From: Pinus tabuliformis
Taxonomy: Eukaryota; Streptophyta; Pinopsida; Pinales; Pinaceae
Reading direction: 5' to 3'
NCBI GenBank assembly: GCA_031772625.1
Contig: CM062808.1
Location: 476,157,655-476,221,654 of the forward strand
Length of the DNA: 64,000 bases
The position numbers were made by a program, and so were the translations under genes. Below are positions 46,945 to 57,069 of the stretch, piece by piece (position 1 is the stretch's first letter; every line of letters begins with the position of its first letter). A model generated the notes under the pieces. That model searched no databases and was not told the DNA's origin. It saw nothing but the letters and a program-made list of their open reading frames with translations.

Positions 46945-49734
46945 CTAGGAATCTTCCGAATCCAACCAGAAGATTGGATTAGATTTTATTTTGTAGGTTT
47001 CCACCGTGGCCACTCCCGCCAGATTACTTGGAGGCGGTAGGGCGAAAGTACCCATTAAGGCAGGGTCTTTTAGGAGACCTACTCCGATATTTTGGAGCAA
47101 ATGATTCCTTCCATGGATCATTGGAATGCTTCCTGTAACTTGTGAACTGTCGTGGAGAAAAGTTTGTTGGTCAACGATTGTAATTCCTCCTTGGAAGGGG
47201 AATGCAATCTTCCTGAAGTAGGTCGACACAACTGCGGCCATGGCATAGATCCATGGTCTTCCAAGTAGGATGTTGTAATCGAGGTTTCCATCAATTACTT
47301 TAACATCAATTCCTACTGTTTTGCCCCCCAATTCAACTTGCAAGTTACTTAAAATCCCGTATGGAGTGTATGATCGTCCATCAAATGCTTTTAACGTCGT
47401 CGACGATTTCGACAAGGGTGGTGAGCCTAAATCTTTCCAGCAACTCATCGACATAAGACATGTAGATGCCCCCTCATCAATAATTGTTCGATGAATAGTT
47501 TTGTTGAGGGCTTTCACTTGAATAAGGAAAGCTAGTTGAGTTGGTAACTGAGAGTCATATCCTTTATGATCAAAGGCCACAAGATTGGAATCCATTGGGC
47601 CAATCCCATCTATTGCTGATAATAAAGCTTGCTCTTGGGAGGGGCAATTTTGTGGTACTTCAAGTGCCGACATAGTGGACGGCGATTGGGCCAGGTCCTT
47701 TACTATATTATAATCCTGTGCTCCTTTGGCACGAGGATTAAATGTCAATTTGTGTACTACTCCCTTTGGTGACTTTATCATTGGCTCAGGAATGATGGGT
47801 GGCACAACTTCAGTCAAAGTTGTTGTTGAACTACTAGGTCGTTCATTAACCTTGTTGTTCGACAGTTTTGGATTCCCGTAATATTTATTCCTTGTCAAAG
47901 CATTATTCTGTTGCTTTGAGGTAGACAACATAAGCACTTGGGATCCGGAAGCATTTTGATTAGCAACCAGATTTTGACCTGGATTAGGAAACGGATCAGT
48001 CAATACTGCTGGGGTTTTTGAACTCTTGAAGAGTTTCTTAACTTCAGCTATATGTGGACAATCTTTCGTCCAATGATCCTCATCGCATATATGACACCCT
48101 GCCGGGGGTTTCCTTTTTCTCCCTGTCTTTTTCTTCTTGCCCCCTGGTTGCTTCAGTTTTTTGCCCTTGTCGATCGACATGGCATTTACTTCTGAGGCAA
48201 GAAGTTTTTCATTTGCATTTTGACTGTAAACTTTGTGCTTGCCAATCACGTCATCACCGACGTGAGAGTCATTGTTTGATTTAGGAGGAGGAGGAATTGA
48301 GTATTCCGGTCTAGGGGCGTCAGGTATTTTGTCGTAGAGCGTGCCGGATTGAGTATAGACCAAGTCTAGATATTGCGCACGAGCGATAACTTGCTCTTCT
48401 GTTACAACTCCCCCTTTCGCCACATCTTCCGTTATGGCCGGAAGTAATGACTTTATAAACCATTCAGCTAATAGCTGATCGGGAACATATGTTTTTACCA
48501 TCCTACGACGACATCGCCATTCATGTATATGATCAGATATATGAGTGGCCGTTGTCTGTTTGAAGTTGGTAAGGAGTTTTGTTCCCGTTTCATACCTTAT
48601 CGGTAATTGAAAATGGGTTAAAAAGGTTGTGGCTAAGGCACTGAAGTTGTCGAACGAAGCTCTAGGCAATTCAATGTACCATTTTGCCGCTGGACCCGTT
48701 AACGTCCTCTGTAAGAGGCGAAGTCTTATCGAATCATCATTCAGGGTGTTTGATGAACACCACAGATGAAAAGTCATGACGTGATTCGACGGGTCTTCAC
48801 CTGGATTTCCATTGAATTTAGGAATGTCCGATGGAAGTTTATGCGGAATCACTGGCCACCAAGGGGCATAAGCAATTGGATCATTCGTCAGCCGGTTTAG
48901 ATCTGGTAATTCTAGAGTTGCTACAAAAGGCAACTGATGGTTCAGATTAGGCGGAGCATACCCAGGATAAGATGGTATCACCTGAGCAATGGGTCTTTGC
49001 AGACCAGCATAATGCTGACAACATTGACAAGGTTGATGGGCGTAACCATTATAGCATGGTTTCCCATTACTTACAAAGACTTGTCGCTCAGGTCCTTGAT
49101 ATGATTGCTGGAATGGCGGTTGTTGAGATTGAACCAGCTCTGGTTGTTGGACCATTTGCTGTTGACCAATACTGGATGATTGACCAAGATGAGGAGTCAT
49201 AGTACTTGTTTGAGCCTGAGTCGCTCCAGATAAGGAGGCACTACCCTGAGATTGTGATTGATGCAAGGCATTCACCATAGCAGGAGTGGTGGTAATATTC
49301 GACACAGGGTGTACTGGTTGCATTGAACATACAACTCCTGGTTGTTGAGGCAGTATTGGTACCCAACCGCTAGATGTGATTCCAGTTTGACCTGAACTTT
49401 GTTGTAAACTCCCACATGGTTGTTCTCCGGGAGGGAACAATGAAAGAGCATACTGCCCTCCACATGGCGGAAATCCAGTACTTAAAGGGTAAATTGGCCT
49501 TTGAAGACACATTGGATCAATTTGTTGAGTTTCAACATAAGAAGTACCAGATGATAATCCGGATGAAGAAATAGGAACTAACCATATTGTTGTCCCTGAT
49601 GGGACTCCGGCTTGTTGTTGACAATTTGCCGGGACAGATGGTATACCAGCAAACATCGTTGGAGTAGCAGCAGGAGGCTCTGCCGCTGCTGTGTCGGACG
49701 ACACAGTCCTAGATGTCGACGGTTGTTCAGACAT
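46945..49734 (-). CDS. gag-protease polyprotein of the young element
   Basis: This is a single uninterrupted frame. The first ATG is at 49734 (MSEQPSTS...), although the frame is open for at least 26 codons upstream, so initiation further 5' is possible. Order: a long Gln/Pro/Ser-rich N-terminal region (residues about 1-270); capsid (LPSDIPKFNGNPGEDP, GPAAKWYIELP, TFLTHFQLP, ISDHIHEWR); a basic stretch; one zinc knuckle CHICDEDHWTKDC; protease with RTIIDEGASTCLMS, then LKAFDGRSYTPYG and YNILLGRPWI. The triad reads DEG, not DSG. I recall the same in related plant elements, so it need not be inactivating. Gag would form particles that package this RNA. No pol follows the stop at 46945. Confidence 0.88.
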   Translation of the reverse strand: MSEQPSTSRTVSSDTAAAEPPAATPTMFAGIPSVPANCQQQAGVPSGTTIWLVPISSSGLSSGTSYVETQQIDPMCLQRPIYPLSTGFPPCGGQYALSLFPPGEQPCGSLQQSSGQTGITSSGWVPILPQQPGVVCSMQPVHPVSNITTTPAMVNALHQSQSQGSASLSGATQAQTSTMTPHLGQSSSIGQQQMVQQPELVQSQQPPFQQSYQGPERQVFVSNGKPCYNGYAHQPCQCCQHYAGLQRPIAQVIPSYPGYAPPNLNHQLPFVATLELPDLNRLTNDPIAYAPWWPVIPHKLPSDIPKFNGNPGEDPSNHVMTFHLWCSSNTLNDDSIRLRLLQRTLTGPAAKWYIELPRASFDNFSALATTFLTHFQLPIRYETGTKLLTNFKQTTATHISDHIHEWRCRRRMVKTYVPDQLLAEWFIKSLLPAITEDVAKGGVVTEEQVIARAQYLDLVYTQSGTLYDKIPDAPRPEYSIPPPPKSNNDSHVGDDVIGKHKVYSQNANEKLLASEVNAMSIDKGKKLKQPGGKKKKTGRKRKPPAGCHICDEDHWTKDCPHIAEVKKLFKSSKTPAVLTDPFPNPGQNLVANQNASGSQVLMLSTSKQQNNALTRNKYYGNPKLSNNKVNERPSSSTTTLTEVVPPIIPEPMIKSPKGVVHKLTFNPRAKGAQDYNIVKDLAQSPSTMSALEVPQNCPSQEQALLSAIDGIGPMDSNLVAFDHKGYDSQLPTQLAFLIQVKALNKTIHRTIIDEGASTCLMSMSCWKDLGSPPLSKSSTTLKAFDGRSYTPYGILSNLQVELGGKTVGIDVKVIDGNLDYNILLGRPWIYAMAAVVSTYFRKIAFPFQGGITIVDQQTFLHDSSQVTGSIPMIHGRNHLLQNIGVGLLKDPALMGTFALPPPSNLAGVATVETYKIKSNPIFWLDSEDS

Positions 49735-49889
49735 ATCTAGTCTATCCAAAATATTTCTTAGCGATTCTACAGGAACTTCCACTTGTGGTGGACTAACTTC
49801 GAAGATCAACAAGGGAAGGGTGATGATTATTCCGCTTAAAATAAATTTTATAACGACGCTTTAGACATAACTTGCTTTTTCAGTTTTAA

Positions 49890-50013
49890 AGAGTCGAGAA
49901 AAAGCTAAAGATGACTCTAGTCTCCTTCGATGTATTAACGAGCCCGAAGTGACAAATGCTCGGTTGGACTTTTTCAGTTATAGAGTTTGAAAAAGGCCAA
50001 AAGAAATTGCTCT
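49890..50013. repeat. Three further stem-loops upstream of gag
   Basis: AGAGTC/GACTCT (49890-49918), CGAGC/GCTCG (49939-49962, again preceded by TTAA) and AGAG/CTCT (49982-50013), spaced about 50 bp. The first and third share a loop motif GAAAAAG with units of the downstream array. Confidence 0.7.
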
Positions 50014-51105
50014 GGAGATCTAGGCAGAGGGTGTGCCAAACCTTTCGCAAAACCACGGAATACGTTTTACAGTACGTGTGGTCAATCTTCGTGAATGCTG
50101 TGTTCACTGCATTGCGATCAGTAGGGCGGCCGACACGGCTTCCTAAGGATAAAGGATATATGCCTATAGGGGTCTCCCGATATATACTCGACGGTACGTG
50201 GGAGCACAAGTCCGTATTAGTGCCACCGACTCTCAGGAGGAATCACCCACCTTCTTCGAGATCGACAGTCACTACGTTTAACGACGCCGGAACACGTCTC
50301 TAGCTTAGACCTCTATGTGTTTGCGTTATGTTACAAAGCGTTGTTATGTAAATTGAATTTATTTTAATGTTGATCTTGCTTAGTAGTTTGCCTTTAAGGA
50401 TCACCACGAGATGTATGTAACAAATTCCTGAATGCAGTCTAAGATGAGAAGCAAACTTTTCAATCTTTCAACTTTGAAAATCTTAACTACTGAGGGAGAA
50501 GAAAGGAAAATCTTTTCTCACAGATCATAGAGCACACACTAATGCAAAATTTCCTAAATCGTCATGCAAGCAGTCAAATGCAAAATGCACAATGCATGTA
50601 TTTTCTTTTCCCTTTCTTAATGTTGATGGGTTACAAAAAGAAAGTTGTTATATAACTTTGATTTCGATTTAAAGCGAAAGTAAACAAGCTAGTCCAAAAT
50701 CAAAAGACACCTTAAGATTCACTTGTTTAATCACTGGAAATACATGAAATCAAACCATAATGACAAAAGTGAAAAGACTAATCAGCTATGGACAGCAAAC
50801 AAGCTAACTCTTTAGACCAGCAAAATGCCTAACACAGGTTCAGATCTAAGAGGCCAAAAGCAAGACTAGTTCACTTTCGTTATGGGAAATTGTAAATGAC
50901 GTAAGAAATACAAAAGAACAAGTACAATTTCGTTATATAACAGAGGCGGAATGATGGCAAGTAAGGTTGGTTTCAGATAGGTGTAAGACTGGTAACTGGC
51001 TGCAAAAAACTATAGTGAAAACAGACAGGAAAAAGGGAGGAAACCCCAACTGCACAAGGCAAAATTGGGCCAACGCAGGTGCTGCACAGCCAATCTGGCT
51101 CTCAG

Positions 51106-51165
51106 CGCAGGTAGCCCCTTCGGGACCTGCGTTGCAAAGCAGGTAGCCTGTGTACTACCTGCTTT
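51106..51165. repeat. Two strong hairpins in the leader
   Basis: CGCAGGT/ACCTGCG (51106-51131) and AAAGCAGGTA/TACCTGCTTT (51136-51165). The arm core GCAGGT is shared while flanking pairs differ in a compensated way. GCGCAGGT-like sequence recurs in both LTRs. Confidence 0.78.
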
Positions 51166-51470
51166 GGAAAACGAAAGTTTCGTTTTCACAGTTTCCTGGT
51201 CACAATTTTCTCAAAAATTCACAGTTTTTGCTCAAATCAGAAGCTATCAGTCAAGCACACACTAAGGGATGACAAGGAAGGTGAAAAGCTATCACTAAGA
51301 GCTTAGAAGGATCCTTGTAGATCAGCTCTTCAAATCATGAACATGCTCAGAAAGGAGCTAGAGTAGCTGCCCTCTACTTCGCTTTTGATATAGTCAAAAG
51401 CTTTTCGATTTGGTACTCTTTTGTTCAGGAAATGAATAGCAAAATACTACAAACAATCAAACAGATATGA

Positions 51471-51488
51471 TCCCCAGCGGAGTCGCCA
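51471..51488 (-). promoter_or_regulatory. Primer-binding site of the gag-protease element
   Basis: The minus strand reads TGGCGACTCCGCTGGGGA, three bases inside the high LTR. It should pair with the 3' end of a tRNA ending ...GGAGTCGCCA, probably tRNA-Arg. Confidence 0.85.
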
Positions 51489-51491
51489 GTT

Positions 51492-52557
51492 TGTTGTAGG
51501 GAAAAGTATCCGACTCGGATGACCCTATCCCACTCTAAGGGTGATAGTTCCTTAGCAACAACTGTAAAACAAACTACTTAAGGTTTACTTCTTTATGAAA
51601 GCAAAAGAGAATGGAGAAATGCACTAACCGTTGCCTTGCGCTTAATGTCGAATCCAAACTCTTCTCTTTGGCCGCTTGCTCCTAGCTCCCTGTTCTTTTG
51701 CTCGCCCAGCTACAATGAGATCCTGCAAAATAACAAAGAAGGAAACTACAAGAGGCATGCAATCATAACTGGTTCATGGATTAGTGTAAACCAAACATGC
51801 AATCATCACAATATATTATTGAAACAAGAGCACATAGAAGAACCTCAATAGCTTTTATTAATGAAGAAGTAAAGGTTCTGAGAGTATTACAACCATTGAA
51901 GGCTCCAACCCAGCAACACCTCCCAGCAGAAAGAATTTCTCCTCTTCACCTCTCTCAAACAATCACCCAATAGTTCTATAGTGAAACCAACAGCATATCA
52001 TTACTTTGCACAAAATTCCAGCCTATTGAGCTCATGGGAGAGAGCTCAATATATAGATGAATTGAGAAAGGATGAGTCAGCTTGCAACTGATGTGTAGCT
52101 GCCTTGTGTCCTCTCTCTCTTAAGTTAATCTTTAGTTGATCTTTAGTTCTTGAGTCCACTTGGAGAACCTTGCTTCCACTTGGAGAAACAGAGCCTCTGA
52201 CTCATCACAAGGCGAAATACCTGATCCAAGTGTCATTTTTGGAAGATTCCAGAGCAATGACTCAGTGTGCCACTTGTCTCATCTCGCTCAGCGCAGGTGG
52301 CCTTTGTTCCACTTGCTTTGCAACGTAGGTACACCATGGAGCAACTGAGTTTCAGCGCAGAAACCTAGTGGAGCACCTGCTTTGATTTCAGGATTGCTTG
52401 TTTTTGAGTGTTTTCAGGTGGAGAACTGATCTGAGAGCTGTTGGTTTGCTGACCTTGTTCCTCTAGGGGTAGGAACATCATGTTTAGGGAACTTTGGATC
52501 CCTTGGATTATTGACAATTCATGCTTGTTGCTGTAAGGCACAAATTTGTCTATAACA
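51492..52557 (-). repeat. 5' LTR of the gag-protease element
   Basis: This 1066-bp LTR is nearly identical to 43689-44754. Confidence 0.93.
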
Positions 52558-53541
52558 GTCCCTTCAACACTTGGAACAGCATTGGCTCCCAATGTCCCAG
52601 CAGCCACAACAGAAGTAATTACAGGTACAGAAACAACAGCAACAGCACCAGGCAGCAGTACTAATATGAGCACAGAAGAATTGATAAAAGCCATGGAAGA
52701 ATTGAGACTCCAAGTGTCAGAGCTGAAACAAGTAAAGGAAAAATTGGCAAAAGTAGAAAAGAATTATGACAAATCCAAGATAAATGTTGCAGAGAAAATA
52801 AGAGAGGTTAAAGCATTAGAGAATAAAGTGAGAACATTAGAGAAGGATCTCACTCTGGATAAGCCTCTGGTAGAAATCAAAGGAATTCTTTGGACCAACA
52901 TCAATCAATCCCTAAATAATGTTTGGCCATCTATCCAAGTTATTTATGAGCATATTGACTTAGTAAGAGCAGCCCAAGTGGAAATCCAAAAGACAAGAGT
53001 TTTGTTGGGACAGATGTCTGAACAAGCCAACCGGCTTATACATTTTTTGAACACCAAGACTAGCGAACAACTGGAACAACTCGGCATCCCAGATAGGACA
53101 GGCACCATTTTGGAAATCAAAAGAGTTCTAACCAAGAGAAATTTAATGCAGAATTTGGAAAGAAGATGCCAGGATATGCAAGTAGAAATTAATTCTTTCA
53201 TGGAAAGGTTTATAGTTTTGCAGGATAAAGGGCTACCAAGTCCTTTAGGAAATAATGATCGATTAATGAAGCACATAGATTATGTACATAAATTGAACAA
53301 ATATGTTGCTGATCAAGTTAGTTCATCAACAAGTGCTTCAGGAGTAAAAGCACTCCCCACAGGCCAAGTTCTCTATGATAACTTAGAGAACTTATTTTAT
53401 ATTGAGCATGAGGTAAAACATCTGTTTCAGCTCCAGCCTAATTTTTTCAGATATACAGAAACTGATGAAACCCTGAGGAAACTTCAGAAGCATAAATTGC
53501 CAGAGCAACAATGGTGGGAAGACATGTTGGGGATTTTGTAA
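52558..53541 (+). pseudogene. Frame G, 3' part: coiled-coil C-terminus
   Basis: Directly after the gtccc duplication the frame of G resumes without a further break and runs to TAA 53539-53541. It encodes a Thr/Ala-rich linker (PAATTEVITGTETTATAPG), then about 60 residues of coiled coil (ELIKAMEELRLQVSELKQVK onward). A mostly helical region follows, with ERFIVLQDKGLPSP, then QWWEDMLGIL at the end. The match of frame and composition on either side of the insertion shows it is one gene split in two. Function unknown. Confidence 0.68.
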
Positions 53542-54599
53542 ATTTCTCTTGGGTAAAACGTAGATTTCGGGCTATTTTTCCATGATAAGATAAACAGAGA
53601 TAAATGGGGGTCAAGCAGGTCAAAGTGTATCGAAACAGGATTGAAGAATATCCGACAAAGACGGAGCAGCCAGCACAGAGTATCAGTGGAAGACAGCTGT
53701 AAACCGACTCGCAGAACCTACCTCCAGCACATCCGATAAGGATGGAGCAGCCAGCATGGCATCAATTTATCTTTTCCCTGTTTACGAGACTATTTGTCTC
53801 TATATTTTGTAAAAATGGGATTAGTCATCACTAGATATTATCTCCATCAGATATTTTGTAAGATATTTTGTATAAATACCCCCCCAAACGAAGTATTTGG
53901 GGTTGGTGGGCATTCCTAGACTTTGCTGTAATACTGAACTTTGGAATAAAGAACTGTTGGAATCATCTGTTGTTTGGCTCACTGGATGAGGAATTGATGC
54001 AGATGACTTGTCACAGAATTCTTGAATCAAAATACGGATCAATAAGTCCCCTATATCTCATGTTTTACAGTTTTCTTGTTTGTTATATCATCTGTGTTTC
54101 AAAATCTGAATGGTAAAGAAAAGGATTAATTCAAAATTTGCTTGACTGCACTCTGTTTTCAGTCTTTATTATTCTCTGTGTTTTCTTCAAAATTAATATA
54201 AGCAGTGAATTCTTAATTGCTCATGCTTCCTATTTCTTTCATGTTGTCTATTTGCTAAGGAATTCTTAATTGCTCCTTACCAGTAAACATCCATTTTCCC
54301 TCTTTCAATATGTTGAAGGATTCTTAATTGCCCTTCATCCATTTGAATCCATTCCATCTGATTCCAACCCATATTTGTTCCATGTTTGACTACCTTGCTC
54401 TGTGATACCATCCTCTGTTAAGAAACCTAATCCAGAAAGCTACCTTCTTTGACTCCATCATGCCCAATGGACTGAACTATTCAGTTTGCCTCACTGTTCT
54501 ATTGAATCTCACCATCCAAACCCAAAACAAAACCCTTGAACTTCATAACTAGCCTAACACATTCCAAAACAAAGCTAAATCATAAAGAGAGAGCCCTCT
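53542..54599 (+). other. Spacer between G and J with promoter-like signals
   Basis: It contains two 26-bp direct repeats with three mismatches (53650-53675 and 53731-53756), a TATA-like tataaata at 53871-53878 and aataaag at 53944-53950. The order looks like an LTR promoter followed by a polyadenylation signal. No matching second copy was found. A run of aattcttaattgc motifs recurs between 54205 and 54330. Confidence 0.45.
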
Positions 54600-56338
54600 A
54601 TGGATGCAGATTGGCTAGAATCTGTATCTAAAATATTGATCTGTGGTTACCTCGGCCATATTCCCTTTCTTACAACTTTTGGGAACAACCTGAGTGATAA
54701 CAGGGAGGAGATTGAACAAGAATTTCTTAGAGGAGGGTTAGTATTCATCATGACTGCTACAACGACATCACATGTCATCGAGCTAAGGTCCACAAGGAAG
54801 AACTATTGGCACAAGCATGCAGAAGAAGAAGCGTCCACAAGAGCCTCCAATGAGGAAATCACCAAGAAAAGTAAGTAAGGAGCAGAGAACTAAGGACAAG
54901 TTGGACAAGCAGAAGCAGCCAATGGAGCTCCAAGTTTCATATGTGGAAGAAGTGGTCGACGAAGTAGAAGATATGGACACAAAACATGTGGAACCGATCT
55001 CTAGGTTGCCACCCTATATTCCACCACAAATGTCGACATCAAAGGTTACTAGGGACACAGATGCTATCAAATTCAAAGTCTTTACACCATTGTTACCAAA
55101 TGAGGTTCCGATTGAGGGAGAGTTGTTGGTAAAGCTACCACAATTCCGCATGGAGGACTAGGATCTTAACGATCAGAGAAAGTATCCCTAGTTTGAGCCC
55201 AACAAGTACCTGAAATCAGTTTACTATGAAGAATCTGGAGTAACAAGGGTCGAACCGATGTCATGGACAGTAGGAATTCAGCAAGTTGGGTTGTTAAATG
55301 TGTTGTATATTCTACACTTCGGGCGCAACAATATCAACACAATTTGTGTGCGCCAATTGTTGACATTGGTGCATGATGGATGTTTGTGGTTGGGGATGAA
55401 GATACCCATTAATGATATGTTGATTAGATGAATAACTATGCTTCCCTACCAAGAAAAAAACCTTGCTGATGCATTTGTCGGAAAATATCAAGAGAAAATG
55501 TTGGTCGAGCAGATGAAGTAGGATTATGCTCTAATCAGGAATATCGAGGATTTCTCATCAGCTCCATTAATGATCAAGTTGTGTGTTTTTTCATGTACAT
55601 TTTGGCTTGGAAAATAATGAGGAAATGTTGGGTGGATGAGATACCCAAACCGGTCGTATCATTGGCTACATAGTGCAGCAAGGGCGTCTAGTTTAACTGG
55701 GCATGATATTTGTGCCAATAATTTTTGGATGACTCTCGGGAGGAATAGGAAGAGGGAAAGAAATTCCACTACGCATAGTTATTTCTTTTGATAGTGCTGA
55801 TAACATGGAGAACACCAGAGGAGTCACATTTACCCACTATGGACCCTGACGTCTGTGAGGCTACAAGGTATGCCTCACTGTGGGCTTCCAAGGAGCTGAC
55901 CCATGTTACAGAGAACAAACTATTCTGGGTCTTGTTTGAAATGGACTTGCACACCATGATCAGCCAGAATCTGAGGCTGTCACCAGTTTTATTTGAACAA
56001 TACAAAGAGATTTCAGACTTCATGGTGGAATTTCACCATGTACACATTTGCACCAAGAAGGACCTGGAGGAGGTATGGTATGAGCTGCCATACTTGGTCA
56101 CTAATGATGACATCGTGTATGTGGTGAGCAACTGACCAAGTGATTGGATAAATCCACCCACGGAAGGAGCAGAGATAGAGCAGGAAAGCACCAATCAAAT
56201 ATTGAAATATATTTTTGGTGCAGGGACGTGAAACATCCAACTGATAAGGGAAAAAAGAAGGTGACTAAGAAAGTCACAATCAAGCTAGAGAAGGACACTA
56301 CGTCGGAGACAAAGCGTGAAGCTGAGCAGGAGGAATAG
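54600..56338 (+). pseudogene. Frame J, 5' part: uncharacterised protein, decayed
   Basis: I do not recognise a named domain. ATG at 54600 begins MDADWLESVSKILICGYLGHI. Coding shifts frame near 54820-54880 and again before 55788. Visible features: a basic Lys/Arg-rich region (54817-54930), an acidic stretch, a region with SRLPPYIPPQ and LLVKLPQFRMED, then VGLLNVLYILHFGRNN. A later block contains ATRYASLWASKELT, LFWVLFEMDLHTM and WYELPYLVTNDDIVYV. Stops are frequent (TAG at 55159, 55189, 55519 and others). It is interrupted at 56339-56343 by a copia insertion. In size and layout (globular N-terminus, coiled-coil C-terminus) it parallels G. Confidence 0.5.
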
Positions 56339-56343
56339 GTCAC
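56339..56343. repeat. Left 5-bp target-site duplication (gtcac)
   Basis: gtcac is repeated at 61684-61688. Confidence 0.9.
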
Positions 56344-56973
56344 TCTTAGAAAATTATATATTACAGAGCAATGGAACACATAGAATATTTCATAAATATA
56401 AACATAGAAAACGTATAAAACTAGAGAGACACGGATATCTGTGGTTCACCCAGTTTGGGCTACGTCCACCCCAAACAGCCAGTCCTTCCTTTCTATTATT
56501 CATCAAAATGAAGAGACACACCCTACAATAGATCCGCTGTAATATCCTCTATTTTCTCTCATAGTCTCACCTCTCTGTTTCTCGCTCGGAGAATACACGT
56601 CTATTACATAGCCTCAATACAATGCCCTCATACAAAGAGATGGGTCGCCTTCTAGAGAAAAAAACCCTAAACTAAACATAAGTTCTATTGTCAGATCATC
56701 CGCCTAATGGATGGCCCAGATTGACTAGAAATTACTATACTTTTACAAGGCAATATTACATCTGTTTTTAGCTTCGAGGGCACTGCCCCCGAAACCCTCG
56801 TCGGGGCACCACTGGCCCTTGGACCCCCCAGCCAGGGGGATCAACCCCCCCAAACCCCCGCGGGGGGTACAAGTCCCCCCCGCACCCCCTCGTGTGGAGG
56901 GGTGTACAAACTTCTTGTGGTATACATCCAGCTGAAACAAAGACCTCTAAATAATCATGCTCCACACCCAACA
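56344..56973 (-). repeat. 3' LTR of the copia element
   Basis: This 630-bp LTR starts TGTTGGGTGTGG on the minus strand. Its terminal CA has mutated to GA (plus strand tc at 56344-56345). It contains a C-rich (G-rich on minus) segment, 56786-56900. Confidence 0.93.
56786..56900 (-). repeat. G-run cluster in the copia 3' LTR
   Basis: At least six runs of five or more G on the minus strand within about 115 bp make G-quadruplex formation possible on the sense strand. The segment is present in both LTRs. Confidence 0.7.
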
Positions 56974-56984
56974 ATCTCCCACTT
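56974..56984 (-). promoter_or_regulatory. Polypurine tract of the copia element
   Basis: The minus strand reads AAGTGGGAGAT immediately before the LTR. Confidence 0.75.
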
Positions 56985-57069
56985 GGAGAATGATTGTAGC
57001 AACTCCTCCGCTGCTTCATTTGCTGGACAATGACTCCTCTTTGGACCTGGCTCTTTCTCATCTTCATCG

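Larger units (their letters stand above)
49735..51470 (-). other. Long untranslated leader of the gag-protease element
   Basis: 1.7 kb lie between the primer site and gag. It carries three stem-loops of the same family as the downstream array (49890-50013) and two longer hairpins (51106-51165). No other gene is supported. Confidence 0.6.
43689..52557 (-). mobile_element. Young gag-protease-only LTR retrotransposon inside G (8.9 kb)
   Basis: Two 1066-bp LTRs, gtccc duplications, and on the minus strand a primer site (51471-51488) three bases from the high LTR. The single long frame, gag plus protease, lies on the minus strand (49812-46945). No reverse transcriptase, RNase H or integrase is present. 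The remaining ~4 kb are non-coding and contain stem-loop repeats. By eye the LTRs differ at only about nine or ten positions, making this the youngest insertion in the window. It must rely on enzymes supplied in trans. The primer site resembles the tRNA-Arg type I associate with Tat/Ogre elements (from memory). Confidence 0.92.

Noticed and set aside
47447..47500. DEG protease triad as an inactivating mutation in the young element
   Set aside because: The rest of the frame is intact and I recall the same triad in related plant elements, so it is probably the family's normal sequence.
46945..49812. TTG at 49812 as the start of gag-protease
   Set aside because: TTG is not a normal plant start; ATG at 49734 is the first methionine, though the frame is open further upstream.
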